In this document: positions 52,801 through 64,000 of the stretch, one piece after another
Layout of the letters: each line of letters starts with the position of its first letter
Numbering within the stretch: the stretch's first letter is position 1
Source: Hysterangium stoloniferum
Taxonomy: Eukaryota; Basidiomycota; Agaricomycetes; Hysterangiales; Hysterangiaceae
Assembly: GCA_015178975.1 (NCBI GenBank)
Contig: WHVD01000013.1
Span: 744,001-808,000, forward strand
DNA length: 64,000 bases
Direction of reading: 5' to 3'
Translations under genes and position numbers: made by a program
Notes under the pieces: generated by a model
Database searches by the model: none
Seen by the model: only the letters and a program-made list of their open reading frames with translations
Told to the model about the DNA's origin: nothing

Positions 52801-53863
52801 CACTTAGGTCCTCCAGGTCAGGGCCGCCTCCTCCCGAGTCATCGCGGAAGGAAGGTGGAGATGGGGCCATGGACCTGGCAGAGACCGATTGGGACAAGTC
52901 AGAGCTATTGAACGACCCACTAGGATCAACCCCAGATGAGTCCCTCTCTGTCCCCGTTTGTTCGTCACATTCTTCCGTCAGAGTGTCTCCAACGCGGATA
53001 GGATCTGGGTCTCGTTTTCGCCAACTACTGTCACCAGCTGTAATGGGACTGTCAAACCCATGTGGCCCATTTCCGAGCCTAGTGCGAGGTGATGGCAGGC
53101 CGCCTCCGGTGGGTGATAAAGGCGTCCCCAGGGGTGAGGCGAGAGAAGTCAAGGATAACCTCCGAGGGACCGAAAGGGGAGGCCCTGTATCTACGAGCAG
53201 ACTTCAAGAAACGGCAGAATACACAGAATAAATACATACCTGTCCCATCCTCCTTCCTCTTCCTAGCCAACATGGCGCTGTACCGCGACTGACCTAAAGA
53301 TCCATGCGTGCTGGACGCAGAATGCGGGTGCTTTGGCCTTTCAGCGGAACCGGGTAAAAAATCATGCGACTGGCGGCGACGCAGCTCGGAATTGATAGAA
53401 AGAGAAAACAACTACGTGTGTGCAATTTTTTATTTTTTATTCACACAAGAGAGGGAAAAAACGCGTAGGGGAGATATGGTTGAGCAGGTTGATGAAGGCT
53501 TTCGCAAGGAGCTCTCACCTTTTTTTCTGCATCGCTCATTTCTTTCAGACCGACAGGTTCCCCGCCCGATTCTTTAACGACCCCCTCCCACAGCTCGACT
53601 TCGAGACCTAAGGTACCTCGTCCACCGCCCTCCTTCCACACATGTAACATTTCTTCTTTAGAATATTTGAATGGATTGACAACGTCTTGTTTCTCATGGG
53701 CTACTGAAGGAGCTGCCGTGAGAAGAGAAGAATACGAAGACGCGCCTGGGGACGTGCCGGGCATTCCAGTGAGGACAGAAGGTGGTGGACGGGCTGTAGA
53801 TGGAGTAGTTGGTTGTTTGTTTCGCATCCACTCCGGGCCAAACTGAAGTGATGTGGCAGACAT
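49854..53863 (-). CDS. GYF-domain protein (SMY2/Syh1, GIGYF-like)
   Basis: This is a cytoplasmic adaptor of the GYF class, which binds PPG-phi proline motifs; relatives (yeast Smy2/Syh1, animal GIGYF) act in translational repression and mRNA quality control. Six exons on the minus strand (53,863-53,519; 53,411-53,240; 53,190-52,612; 52,554-50,495; 50,440-50,122; 50,068-49,854) give 1,229 residues. The N-terminus has the conserved block 'FGPEWMR' and 'FKYSKEEMLHVWKEGGGRG'. The GYF domain (about 350-408) spans intron 3: 'WSYRDPKGNIQ' then 'GPFAATLMQKWYDEGYF'. A long Gln/Pro/Ser-rich region follows, then a charged coiled-coil segment rich in Lys, Glu and Ala (about 900-1050). The conserved C-terminal block runs 'PSPEFMKWLREAVRDFN...EEFITMLLTF'. 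All splice phases close and the gene is intact. I chose the ATG because the conserved N-terminal block begins right after it. Confidence 0.93.
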
Positions 53864-54111
53864 GGTATTATGGTGGTGCAAAAAAGACAAGGATTTGATA
53901 AGTTGTGGCGAGTCTAACGCTAGTTTGCTGCTGTTCACTGTATAGTGCGTGAAGCAAAGCTCTTTTTGTCCACGAGCGCCCACCAGACGTATTGTAGATG
54001 CACTTCCATTTCATTTGCATGTCTTCTACATTACTGGCACTTCTCACGAATTACTGTAGATCCCCTTGTACAATAGCGACCAATAAATAAAGCCCATCAT
54101 CTTTCCCCTCT

Positions 54112-56539
54112 CTACCAGTTCAAGTTCACACGCCATTTACTGGCTGGTAATGCTGCAGAGCGCATTAGTTTCCTTCCGCTATCATCCTCCGCTCTTCACT
54201 CACCTTGCAATCTCCGCGCTGTGGGGATGATATATACTATGAGGGAAACGAGACCTATTGCCACACATATAGAGGAAACGTAATAGTATCCGTCGCGCAT
54301 TGTAATGCACTCCCCACCAAGGTCGCTGCATACTTGCTTGCCACGTTCAGATACGCATTCAGAAGCTATATGAACTATTGGTTATGCGATATAAAAGACA
54401 TACTATACTCCCACACGTACCTTTAATGAGGAGTTCGGATGGATCTTTCGTACTGCATGTAGCCACACTAAATATGTCAACACCGCGCAGAACGAAATAC
54501 CTTGGCCAGGTTCCACCAAGGTTTGTAGCAGTGTTCAAGAGCTAACGGAAAAAGGATGACCGGGTCAGCCAAAATCTTACGAAACCATGTCCTAACTTAC
54601 AGTCATGTAAGTGCCACCAATCAAGGGGTCCGCGATTCGAGTATGGAAAGCTGTCACTCCAACAAATTGTACAGTGCTGTAGATGGGATGAGCAGCCCCT
54701 CGCCTATGTATGATGACGACCACTTACGAGGAGAAGCCAGATGCAATAGTCATAACTATAATGAAAATGAAAAATGATGTTGGAATCGGAGGCGCAGGAA
54801 AGATTGCGATTGTGATCATGGCGCTGACAGCGAACCCAAGGCGAGCCCAGAATGCCCAAATCCACGGTTCGAGTGGTTTATCACCGCGAGACCATCGAGC
54901 GGCAAGATAGCCTTCTACCAACTGAAATGGAAAGTCGAGGAGTACGGTGAGTGCCATGTCTTCTTTTTTTAAGCCTTTTTCGACCATTTTTAATTGTGTG
55001 ATAGCGTCATTGGCTTGGAAACCAATTTTACACACAAAATGCATTAAACAGAGCGCTTGAACGTCTGTACAGATAATTTGGTAAGGGATTCACATATGGA
55101 GTACACACACATACGCTTGAGTTTACAAACGGACCATAAAATACTATAGACTCGTTTCAAATTCATATCCTCATCTGTTTCATTTGGGGGATCCTAAAAA
55201 TAATCAGACAAATGCTACCAGGAAGAAAAAATCTATTTTACTTCGGTTTTGAAGAATAAGAGCCATACTGTCACGGAGTAACAGATTATGGCCCAGAAGG
55301 TAAGATATGCACTCAAGGTAAGCCGGGGGGTACCCCATTGTTTGCTAAATGGGCTAATTTACGGACGAGTTTAAGTTGAAAGGGATGTACGCACGCAAAG
55401 TCTTCACTGTTTAGAGCTAAGAAAACTGTAAACGATGCAAAGTAGCCGGTATTAAGACCAAAGGTCTGACAAGTCGATGCGTATGATAAATTTTCGGGGG
55501 AAAGGAGTGTTAAAGCCCAGCCTATTAAGATCAGTAGTGGATGAGCAATAAATAGAGCCACACACACCATCAACAGCGATATCTATGAAGCACCTGCAGT
55601 CTAAGTAATCGATTCTATTGCATACAATTTGACGTACCTTGTGTGGCTGCAAGGAAGACAAGTGTAGTAAATACGGTGGTCAACCAAGACAGATGTTTAT
55701 CAGGCTGCCAATACGCAAAAATGGCTCAGTCCAGACGTTTGTATGACTAATTTTCAGAAGGAGGTTTAGCTTACGGCTTCGAGTAATTGTTCTGAATTGC
55801 GAGCTATCCACAACATCAAAGAACCTATCACAAGTTGCATTGGAACGATCCATGACTTTCGGCGGCCGATTTTACGAAAGAAAAGAGAGTCTACTATTGG
55901 AGACCAGAAGAGCTTGAGAGAGTATGGGTATCCTGAAAGGGCAAAAATGCCTAGTTGGGAATAGGATAAATGAGCGCGAAGAATGAGAGGGATAGAGCCT
56001 ATTAAAGATTAGTTGATTGAAAACAGATATTAGTGTGACGCATACCGATAGCCAGCCCAATCTTGGTTAGCGGTTAGCATACAGTTTGTAGCGACGACTT
56101 GTAGCAACTTACTGGAACACCCTGAATTAGATCTGAGAGTGACTGATGAGTTGATAGGCAGGAAAAAAGGGAGTGAAGGCGGCTCCTTACACAGGACACA
56201 AAGTAATGCCATGCCTTGCTTATCTTTCAAAGATAAAGGCTTCTTTGCATGGGACAAGTCGTCCTGCTCGTCGTCGTCTTGTGCGCTCAAAGCATCATGG
56301 CCCTCAACTTCACTGAGCAACCTCATTTCGGCCTCATCAGCGTCTTGGGTGGCGACCCTCGCTACTTTATGAATGCGTGGAGTAAGGGGAGGGTTCGCGG
56401 TTCCAAAGACTGGCTGGTTAGAATGAGGGGTCAACATGATGCTTTCTTCGTCTGGTGAAGGTTGACGGGGACCGTCTAGCTGTGACTTGGAAACTTTGTT
56501 TAGAATACGTCTTCGGGGTGAAGTGGAACGCTTGGACAT
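54112..56539 (-). CDS. Acetyl-CoA transporter, AT-1/SLC33A1-like
   Basis: This is a multi-pass ER membrane carrier predicted to import acetyl-CoA into the ER lumen, as human SLC33A1 does; yeast YBR220C is a homologue. Fourteen exons (56,539-56,200; 56,132-56,113; 56,061-56,046; 55,998-55,775; 55,704-55,638; 55,582-55,568; 55,521-55,395; 55,344-55,242; 55,193-55,115; 55,064-54,728; 54,676-54,601; 54,541-54,421; 54,365-54,204; 54,152-54,112) give 575 residues with every phase closing. Landmarks: a hydrophilic N-terminus of about 108 residues, 'YLIQGVP', 'GYPYSLKLFWSPIVDS', 'DIAVDGWALTLLS', 'FVCKIGFQANDAITQLK', 'DPLIGGTYMTLLNTATNLGG' and the C-terminal 'LPASKWRV'. Exons of 20, 16 and 15 nt are micro-exons. 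It lies head-to-tail with the GYF gene, 248 bp upstream of its ATG. Confidence 0.93.
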
Positions 56540-56746
56540 TAAAAGATTTTCCCACGTGAAGCGACGAGGATCTAGGAAAGAGATCGAATATGTGATATAT
56601 ACTGAGATAGAGGTGAAGCGCGCTGTGTTCACGACACGACACGACACGACAACAACATGCCCAGTTGATTACCTCAGCGCGACCAACCTATCAAAATATT
56701 TAAAAAAATAAAAATAAAGAATACATATTAAAGATGACGTCATGGG

Positions 56747-59076
56747 TCACTTTCCCTCAACAAAATCTAGAGCGTTCTCTAACCCCCTCATTAAACTCTC
56801 TTTCCCAGCTTTCATACTCAATCCACGTATCAGACCCTTCTTCGGCCCTCCACTGCGAGATGATCCCATCTCGGTGTCATCCAACATAAATCGTGCCGTT
56901 GTCCTAGCCCTAGCTGTCGCTGTCGCCGTCGCCGTCGCCGTCATTGTTGGTGATCGCGCATTAATCGTAGATGCCCGATGTCGTGTAACAGTCGGCTCCG
57001 TTGCAGTGCTAGTTTTCCCTCCAGCCTGATCCTCGTTCGCCCCAGTGATACTCTTAGCCCTGCCCCGTCTCACAGACTTCATCTTCTCTTCACCATCGCT
57101 TCCACTCGCCACACTTCTACGCGGTGTATGCACACCAAAGTCCCACGTCCCCACCTTTGCTCTATCCAAGTCATAAGCCCAACCCACCCACTCCGCCTCA
57201 CTGAATGCATCCGAGTCACGATCACCATCGTCAGAGTCATATAAATCCTCAAACGAGTCGTCCCCCCCATCGCCCGCTTCATCCTCCTTACCAGGATATT
57301 CACCCAAACCCGCCTCAATCGCCCGTCGAATTAATTCTTCTCGCCATTCAGGAAATCGCACCCCAAATGTGTGTCCGAGTCCGATCATGCCTTTTGTCCC
57401 AGACCCGTGGCGAGGTGGGTCCCCCCGGATAGATGAACCCTCCACTTCATCGTCTCCATCGACGGGGCTGGGGGCGCTGAACTGCAAGTATGACGGGTGT
57501 GGAATTTGTGACGGAAGAAAGTCGGTACGCAGGGTACGGGCAGGAGCAGCATGAGAGGAGGTGGTTATAACCGAATAGGAAATACGATGAAAAATGCGAA
57601 GGAGATGGTCATGTGCTGGTGGATAAACCAAACGTTAGCCAGAGGACGCACGTAATTGAAGACCAATGAGATTGTTCTAGCAAATACGAATTTGGTGACG
57701 AAAGTGGGGGGTGATGGGAAAAAACGCAACTAAAACGACCATGTAATCAAATCAACTCACTATCTTCGTCGTCAAGCTGGACAACAAACCACCCTCCACC
57801 TCTAAACCTAACGCATATAGTCCATTTATCATTATCCTTGGTGTCCCTCTCCTTCTCTTGCGCACCCTTCTCCCAGTCTTTGTCATGCCACCCACGGTTA
57901 TGTATGTGTGCTCCTGCATGAGATGCCTGTCGAAGCGGGAGCTCGACCGCGGGGTGAAATGTCTGTGAATGCGGGACCGTCAATGGTGGGCGGAGGTTTG
58001 TTAATGTTTTCAGCTTCAAGGGACCTGGTCAGGAATCATACGTGCTGAGATCTACAACATGTAATAACGTGCAACCCATCACTCACCATACAATCCAGCA
58101 ATCCCTGTCATTTCCCAAGGATCCTCATCCTCCTTACCGGCCTCTCTCCGCACAGTAACCCACCCCTCTCGTATAACGAGACATGCCCGCTTCCATCCAT
58201 CATCCTCCCGTTCTTTCCCTTTGCCCTCTTTCTCCCTTTCCCGCTCCTTTCCTTTCCCTTCCCTTTCCCTCTCCCGTTCTTTCACCTTGCCATTTCTATC
58301 CCTCTTTTTTTGTGTATGTCCCGTCTGCAATACCCATGCGGCACACTCGAAATAAGCCTGCGCATACGGCGAGCCATGATGGTGGTAATTTCGTCGATGC
58401 GAAGCTTCATCCTCCTTCTTACTATATGAGTTCTCGGTTCCGCCTCTCCAGACGGTGGTTGTATTTTTGCGCGGTTCGAGAGGGCGGAGAACTGGAAGTA
58501 AAGTACGAGGTAGCGGAACGTAGCTGCCCGCCTGGTGCAGTTCCAGGAGCTCGTTGGGGTGGAGATGAAACTCGGAAAGGGGAAGGTTGTCCGACAAGAG
58601 CATCCCCTAGGGGAAAATAAGTTGTAAGCATTCGAAATGAGAAGAGGATATAGACCCCGTACTGTAGAAAAGCTATATATTGCCCATCTTCTCCCATACA
58701 CACCTGCTCTCTTCACCAGCTCAGATTCAGTCTCCCTCTCACGCATCTTCAATACATTCATACCACTAATGGAGGGTGTGCCGGTGTTGAACGAGTATGG
58801 AATTGCGACAGTGCGCTGTGATTCATCCGGCTCGACATGCGTATACCCATCCTCCGAAATCGGGCTAGGAGGGCTGGGGGACGATGCGGCTGCAGTTGCG
58901 AATGTTACGGGTGATGATGGACGATAAGATGGAGGTAGAGGTAAGACATTTGAAGGAAGGGCTTTGGAAAGTAGCCATATTTTCAGATCTTGGACATGCC
59001 AGGTGCGGTCAATGCGTGTTGTGAACCATTGGTCAGAGGGGACTACAGGAAGTCTGTCAGAGGGTGATATGGACAT
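56747..59076 (-). CDS. Unrecognised fungal protein, possible split PH-like domain
   Basis: I do not recognise the family. Four exons (59,076-58,702; 58,606-58,087; 58,024-57,761; 57,615-56,747) give 675 residues, all phases closing. Residues about 1-45 include 'WHVQDLKIWLLSKALPS'. After a Pro/Ser-rich linker comes 'PLSEFHLHPNELLELHQAG', then a basic/acidic low-complexity stretch of Lys, Glu, Arg and Gly (about 58,195-58,290). 'WKRACLVIREGWVTVRR' and, after another charged linker, 'WTICVRFRGGGWFVVQLDDEDTHDHLLRIFHR' look like the first and last strands plus C-terminal helix of a PH domain with a long insert; this is inference. The C-terminal half is acidic, with an Ala/Thr run (TATATATA) encoded by a GTC/GCC simple repeat near 56,930. 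The gene is intact. Upstream exons cannot be excluded. Confidence 0.75.
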
Positions 59077-59568
59077 ATGTTATCTACACGCACCGACACG
59101 ACATGCAATGGGGAACAATCTGTTCCGTTTCGCTGGTCCTAGATCAGCATCAATGTCAACACTAGCACCAGCGTATGGAACAAATATCGATAGCGCAGGA
59201 CGACGAGGACTTGGACTCTGTGGCGGACTCAACATTATCTCTCTGTGTAGCCGTTGCTGTCGGCAGTGATCGTCGACAGTCGTTGTAGATGTAGGTAGAA
59301 GAGATTGACGCCAGCTTACACTAATGTCTGGATTACGCCACCGTTCTCACGATCCTTTTTGATCAAACTATGATAAAAGACATTATGGCGCTCATTCTAG
59401 ACAATATTGACAAAAATTCTCATGTGAAAAGGTTAATAGATTGCGCATGGGATAGACAATGCATTTTGTTTGATACGATAAAGGTACGAGGTAAGCGCAG
59501 GTATGCAAGTGCACGTAAGGAAATGCAGGTAGACAAGTCAGACATGTCAACAGCAGATCTTTCATATC
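59077..59568. other. Intergenic region between two minus-strand genes
   Basis: It holds the promoter of the 59,076 gene and the 3' region of RPS26. No gene or RNA is supported. Confidence 0.45.
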
Positions 59569-60253
59569 TCACCGTGCCGCCGTGGCAGCAGCAGCACCCC
59601 CAGCACCAGCAGCAGCGGTCGCCGCACCCCCAGTTGCATCTGCAGCAGCCTGCACGGCGGGGTTAACTTTCTTTCCATCCTTGTACCTGATGCGGGGGGG
59701 TGGAGCACGGTTGCGGCGACCCTCGCGCGAACGGACACGAACAACTGGAAATAACTTAGCAAAGAGGTTGAAGTAGACATGACATCTCCACATACCATGC
59801 GAGTGAATTGCACACGAGACACAGTAGGCAATCTTGATGTATAATTTGGGAATCACATACTCTGCACAAATTAACGTAAATATCACCAGAAAAGTACAAA
59901 AAAGCAAGTACGCACCAGTGTATACGCTTGCCTCACTGATATCTCTCACGGCAGCACTCTCCACCATATTGCGCACAGTGAAGCGCTTGATAGCCTTATC
60001 CTTTGCGACGCAACGTGAGCAGTTGGAACAGCGGACAAACTTAACGTGGCCGCGACCCTTCTTGTTGCGGCCGGTATTCCGTCTTTTTTTAGTCTGTAAC
60101 GAATGGGATAAGTAGACGTTCGCGGCAAAAGAGGGACAAAATGGATTGAAATCTAGTTATCCAACATTATCCACACCAATCCACCACCGTCCCTCACACA
60201 AATCCTTCAAACTCGCACAGAGAGATCTCCAACAAGTACATTTCACTCACCAT
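59569..60253 (-). CDS. RPS26: 40S ribosomal protein S26 (eS26)
   Basis: This is a zinc-binding protein of the small subunit platform near the mRNA exit. Four exons (60,253-60,251; 60,093-59,916; 59,861-59,796; 59,744-59,569) give 140 residues. The first exon is only the ATG, followed by a 157-nt intron. The core '[19 protein letters not shown]', '[12 protein letters not shown]', '[12 protein letters not shown]', 'YCVSCAIH' and '[13 protein letters not shown]' matches yeast Rps26. Zinc ligands are C23, C26, C74 and C77. The C-terminus is longer than yeast (119 residues) because of an Ala/Gly-rich tail of about 30 residues encoded by a GCN-rich stretch (59,572-59,670). All phases close. Confidence 0.96.
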
Positions 60254-61435
60254 AGTGTATTCTTGAGATGTCGAACGACGCTGGAGTCGTTGTCTTGGTA
60301 GATTGGGAGACGGGTCGGCTGATGAGGAGACGGCGGAGTTTGGATTGCAATGGTCGACTGTGGGCGTCTGGACATCACACAAAAGTGGTTAAGTCAGAGT
60401 ACCATGTGTATGCTTGATCAATTGCACTGCTGTGTCTTGTTGAATTTGTATATGAGAAGATTTAACAGTGAGTCATGGCCAGGGATGATCAGATGAATGC
60501 TTTATCAAGAACAAAATGTGGCAGAGACGTACCGCAACTGGCTTTTGACACCGCGCGCTGGAACTGAGCTTGAAACTGTGCGAGTGAAAGTGATACATTG
60601 TGCCACGGGGAACTGGGTCTCTCTTTGTGACCACTTCTTTCTCAAGTCGCTTGTCTCCATCAAGGAAGAACAAAAAAGATCGTCGCTTTCTATCACGCCG
60701 TTCATCATCACCACGCGCTACAGTTTGCCCACTAACGGGCTTGTTTGGTCGTCGGCACATCGCAAAATCCGCTAAGATTACGGACGCGGCTCCCCTCGAC
60801 TATACCAGTTTGACTTCTTCCACAACCCTGTAAGGACAGCTGCGAGCATGACCGATGACTCGTTTGACAGATTACACCTGTGAATGCTGTGACTCAAGCT
60901 GTGCACTGATCGTCATTTTGCTACAATTAGATATGTCTATGATAGCCCTTGTACTTTCCATCGTTCCCGGACTCTCTCTAGGCACCATTCCCTTCTTTGC
61001 GGCACGCCCAACACAAGACGCTCTACAGCCCACTCCTGTATAACGGAAGCTGTTCACTACCCATTGCGTATGTTTAACCGAATTCTTGCAGGCAACTGCG
61101 TTCGGATACTCAGATCCGTAACCGGCAAAGGCGCTTCCGACCTTTGCCATCTTCCTTTGGATTCCCTTTTAAATCAGTTCCAATCTATCTACAGATATGC
61201 ATCAATTTCCATTCATGGCTACTCCCGATTCATCTCAAAGCCACTTTGATATCTTCTGCTGTGCTAAACGGATTTAGTGAGTAAGGGACTCTGGCCGCCT
61301 TGGTATTTCAGCGACTCCAACGCCAGAGCGCTCATAGGCCGAACTCTCGTGTCGTCTTTCTCATATAAAATCCAAATCAATTGACAATATTCACTCACAT
61401 ATATCCCTACTCCAACATACTCTACCATACTCTAA
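60254..61435. promoter_or_regulatory. Divergent region between RPS26 and the P450 gene
   Basis: It should hold both promoters. For the P450 gene, CATATAAAATCC near 61,363 is a good TATA box about 70 bp before the ATG. Open frames at 60,497-60,833 on both strands overlap one another and show no known motif or convincing splice structure, so I call no gene there. Confidence 0.5.
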
Positions 61436-63575
61436 ATGTTTTCATTACTCCTCTCGTCCTACCACCCTTTTGTCCGCGCCTTGTTTGACGTGTGCGCTGG
61501 CTGGCTAATCGTCTATGTTACCCGTGGTTTATGGAATCAGTTCCGTGTCGCGTCTCTACTAAAGCATGTCCCTGGCCCTAAAACTCCCTCCTGGCTTTGG
61601 GGCAGCGAGTGGGATGTTCACAAGGCCCCACCAGGTGTTCGCTATCTCGAATGGAAACGGCAGTACGGGGATGTCGTGAAGTTCAAGGGTGCCTTGGGTG
61701 TAAGCTCATGCTCACTCTAAGAACAGTACCTGTGTCCTAACAATTTTTTTTCTAGCGTAATCTCCTAGCGATCTCGGATCCACGCGCAGTAAAGTACATT
61801 CTTGAAGAACATGTATTCGACTTCCCGAAACCTCAAGGTGTCCGTGAATGGTTCCGCCTTCTTGTTGGCGATGGTATTCTTGTTGTTGAAGGTAAGCATA
61901 TAAACATATTCTTGTTATAAGCTTATCCTTCATGCCATGTACAGGCAAGGATGCACACTCGCACCAGAGAAAGATGTTTACCCCAGCACTCAAGTGAGGC
62001 ATCATGGATAATCCTTCAAACTGTCAATTAACTTTTTTCGATTTCACAGCCAAAATGCTATACGGCCGTTGCTCCCGACATTCTACAATATTGCGTCGCT
62101 GGTTAGTGGTTGCTCATTATTCCTCGTTTCCACCGTGCACTAACTAACCGAACTCCAGATAGCAGACGCGATAGCATCAAAGATCGACAATTCTCAGAAT
62201 GATATAATAGAGGAGGATATGCAAAGGTGGACAAACCGCTTTAGGTGCAAAAGAATCCTTCCGTGTTACGTGAAGCTTACATTTTTTTCAGTCTCGACAC
62301 CATCGGACTCGCTGGATTCTCGTACGAATTTAACTCCGTATCTAACACCGAAAACAAGCTTTCTAGCTCGCTAGAGAGCCTAACAAATTCGGCCGATAAT
62401 TTTGCATCTTTCGTCATAAAAGCACTGTTCTTTACCTTCCCCGGCATCTTGAAACGTGCGTGCACCCTTAACACTTTGGCTACTTCAAATTTTAAACGCC
62501 TAACCTTCTATATTTGTCCTTAGTTCCCTCTCAGAAGGCAAGGTACATCAACTCTACTCGTAAAGAACTTGGCAAGGCTGCTACCGACATGTGGAATCAA
62601 GCGAAGGCGGCTGGAAACATTGAAGACCGGACTCTCATGTCACTGATGAGTATGTGACTAACATCTACTTATCGATCATAATGTGCACTAATTACGGAAA
62701 TTTCCTACAGTGAAGGCTGATGGTGCAGACGCAATGACTCAAGAGGAGATAGCAACTCAACTGCGCACGCTTGTCCAAGCTGGTTATGAAACAGTCGGCT
62801 GTGAACTTGCTGTTAGTATCTCCCTCATAACTGATATGTTATGTCGACCACTTACTTTGACTTCAGTGGATATTTTATGAAATTGCCAAGGATCATAACG
62901 TTCAGAAACGCCTCCGGGATGAGGTTACTGCGACCCCTTCAGAGCCGACATACGATGATCTTCTTGAGCGCACGCCATTCCTAGACGCTGTCATCAAGGA
63001 ATGTCTTCGTCTTCATGCACCCGTTATAGAATTGACCCACGTTGTGAGTATTATCAATTTCTTTTCAATTTTGGCATATTTCCAACCTTTTCTTCAGGCT
63101 GCGCATGACTCCGTTGTTCCTCTAGCCAAGCCCTTAAGAGATGCTGGAGAAGTTACTATGGTGATCCCCCGTGGAACCATTATCCAAATACCGGTTGACG
63201 TCATGCAAAGGGATCCGGAAGTCTGGGGGTCAGACTCCAATCAATTCAGGCCTGAACGTTGGCTATTGGCTGACAATGAAAAGCATCACAGAGAGGTTTG
63301 GGCATTTAGGTTAGTATGTTTGTACACATCATATTGGTCTTTGCTGAAACATCTTCTCTACACGCAGCACTGGACCTCGCAAATGCCCAGGTCGTCAATT
63401 CGCTATGATAGAAATGAAGGCTCTCATTGCCATTCTATTACGCCAGTTTGAATTCCAACTTAACGCCGAAAAGCCAATTGAACCGTTCTGGAGCTTCGTC
63501 GTCCGTACACGTGTGCAAGGGAACAAAAAGAGCGAGCTTCCTCTCCTGATCTCCAAGCTTAAATATGATGAATGA
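61436..63575 (+). CDS. Cytochrome P450 monooxygenase
   Basis: This is a haem-thiolate monooxygenase, probably anchored in the ER membrane by its N-terminus. The substrate is unknown. Eleven exons (61,436-61,699; 61,756-61,891; 61,945-61,993; 62,050-62,101; 62,159-62,244; 62,292-62,455; 62,524-62,649; 62,711-62,811; 62,867-63,043; 63,098-63,309; 63,368-63,575) give 524 residues, the usual length. Motifs: hydrophobic N-terminus (about 12-32), proline hinge 'HVPGPKTPSW', I-helix AGYET (316-320), ExxR at E371/R374 in 'KECLRLH', 'FRPERW', and the haem loop 'FSTGPRKCPG' with Cys462 as ligand. The haem loop is built across the last intron. All phases close and the gene is intact. No biosynthetic cluster partners are visible, although the window ends 425 bp later. 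Confidence 0.95.
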
Positions 63576-64000
63576 AATTATGGCAATGGATCCCAACGAA
63601 TTCAAATGACTAAGTTATTTCCGCCCAATCTGTAGTCTGTAGCCCGGCACGGCATTGTAGCACCATCTAAATATTTATATCGTTACATCAATTATCCTAA
63701 TGCACGAAAATAATCATTCTTTGCCACTATTTAAAATTTAATCATTTAGTTTCAACTTGGCCAGTTTTTCACATCTACTCTTGACACTTCTACCGCATCT
63801 TCACCATCAGAAGATAGCCTTGTTTCAGGAAATCAGGCGACCAACAAGTACGACCAGGAACAAACACTTACGAAGCCGAATCTGTGAAGGAGAGTAAACG
63901 ATATACTGCCATATATATTAATTCGACATAAAACATATAACTTCTAAATGACACCTACCTCATTGTATTGGAGATATGCACCAGCAGGATTGACTGGGTG
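63576..64000. other. Downstream of P450 to the window edge
   Basis: AT-rich 3' flank. No coding exon is supported before the window ends. Confidence 0.4.

Noticed and set aside
52479-53231. Plus-strand open frame of 250 codons
   Set aside because: It is antisense to the GYF gene, which has conserved motifs and closing splice phases on the minus strand.
58183-58620. Plus-strand open frame of 145 codons
   Set aside because: It is antisense to exon 2 of the 59,076 gene; its Pro/Ser/Phe richness mirrors the Lys/Glu/Arg-rich low complexity of the true strand.
60497-60833. Possible small gene between RPS26 and P450
   Set aside because: Frames overlap on both strands, no family motif, and no splice set that extends any of them convincingly.

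Overview
The window looks like a filamentous basidiomycete, probably an Agaricomycete. Its host genes are packed with 45-60 nt GT-AG introns, and it carries chromodomain Ty3/Gypsy retrotransposons together with fungal-type RPS29, RPS26, GH16, P450, GYF-domain and AT-1 genes. No organism name can be read from the sequence itself.

Bases 1 to about 46,480 are a nest of LTR retrotransposon fossils with no host gene that I can support. At least four Gypsy internal regions are present. D1 (minus, 2397-10219), G1 (minus, 17611-25545) and H1 (minus, 29661-31532) are broken. A2 (plus, 31533-43837) is nearly whole, with gag, protease, RT, RNase H, integrase and chromodomain in one long open frame and then an extra 3' ORF in the position where env sits in retroviruses. 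Fragments A1 (1-2396), B1 (13880-15804) and B2 (15805-17610) add to this. LTRs fall into families that I name A (~642 bp), B (474 bp), C (~629 bp), D (722 bp), E (1262 bp), F (430-551 bp) and H (942 bp). Many are solo copies with 5-bp target duplications, several lie inside other elements, and two are U3/R chimeras. Between 10865 and 13860 lie an inverted-repeat arm, a 114-bp higher-order minisatellite and CACG-rich repeats.

From about 46,480 rightward the sequence changes to compact host genes. In order they are RPS29 (+), a secreted GH16 glucanase (+), a GYF-domain SMY2/GIGYF-like protein (-), an AT-1/SLC33A1-like acetyl-CoA transporter (-), an unrecognised protein with a possible split PH-like fold (-), RPS26 (-) and a cytochrome P450 (+). 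I resolved exon structures for all seven by reading frame and splice sites. All are open and look functional. They do not form a pathway: two are translation components, one is a translation/mRNA regulator, one is an ER transporter, and two are secreted or membrane enzymes.

The most unusual signal is structural. LTR families with little primary-sequence similarity share arrays of one stereotyped hairpin: a variable 5-8 bp stem, one unpaired 5' base, an inner ACY/RGT three-pair stem and a 4-5 nt loop. They also share a GC-rich hairpin near the probable U3/R junction that keeps pairing through base-pair changes. The same junction is where the chimeric LTRs exchange U3 modules.
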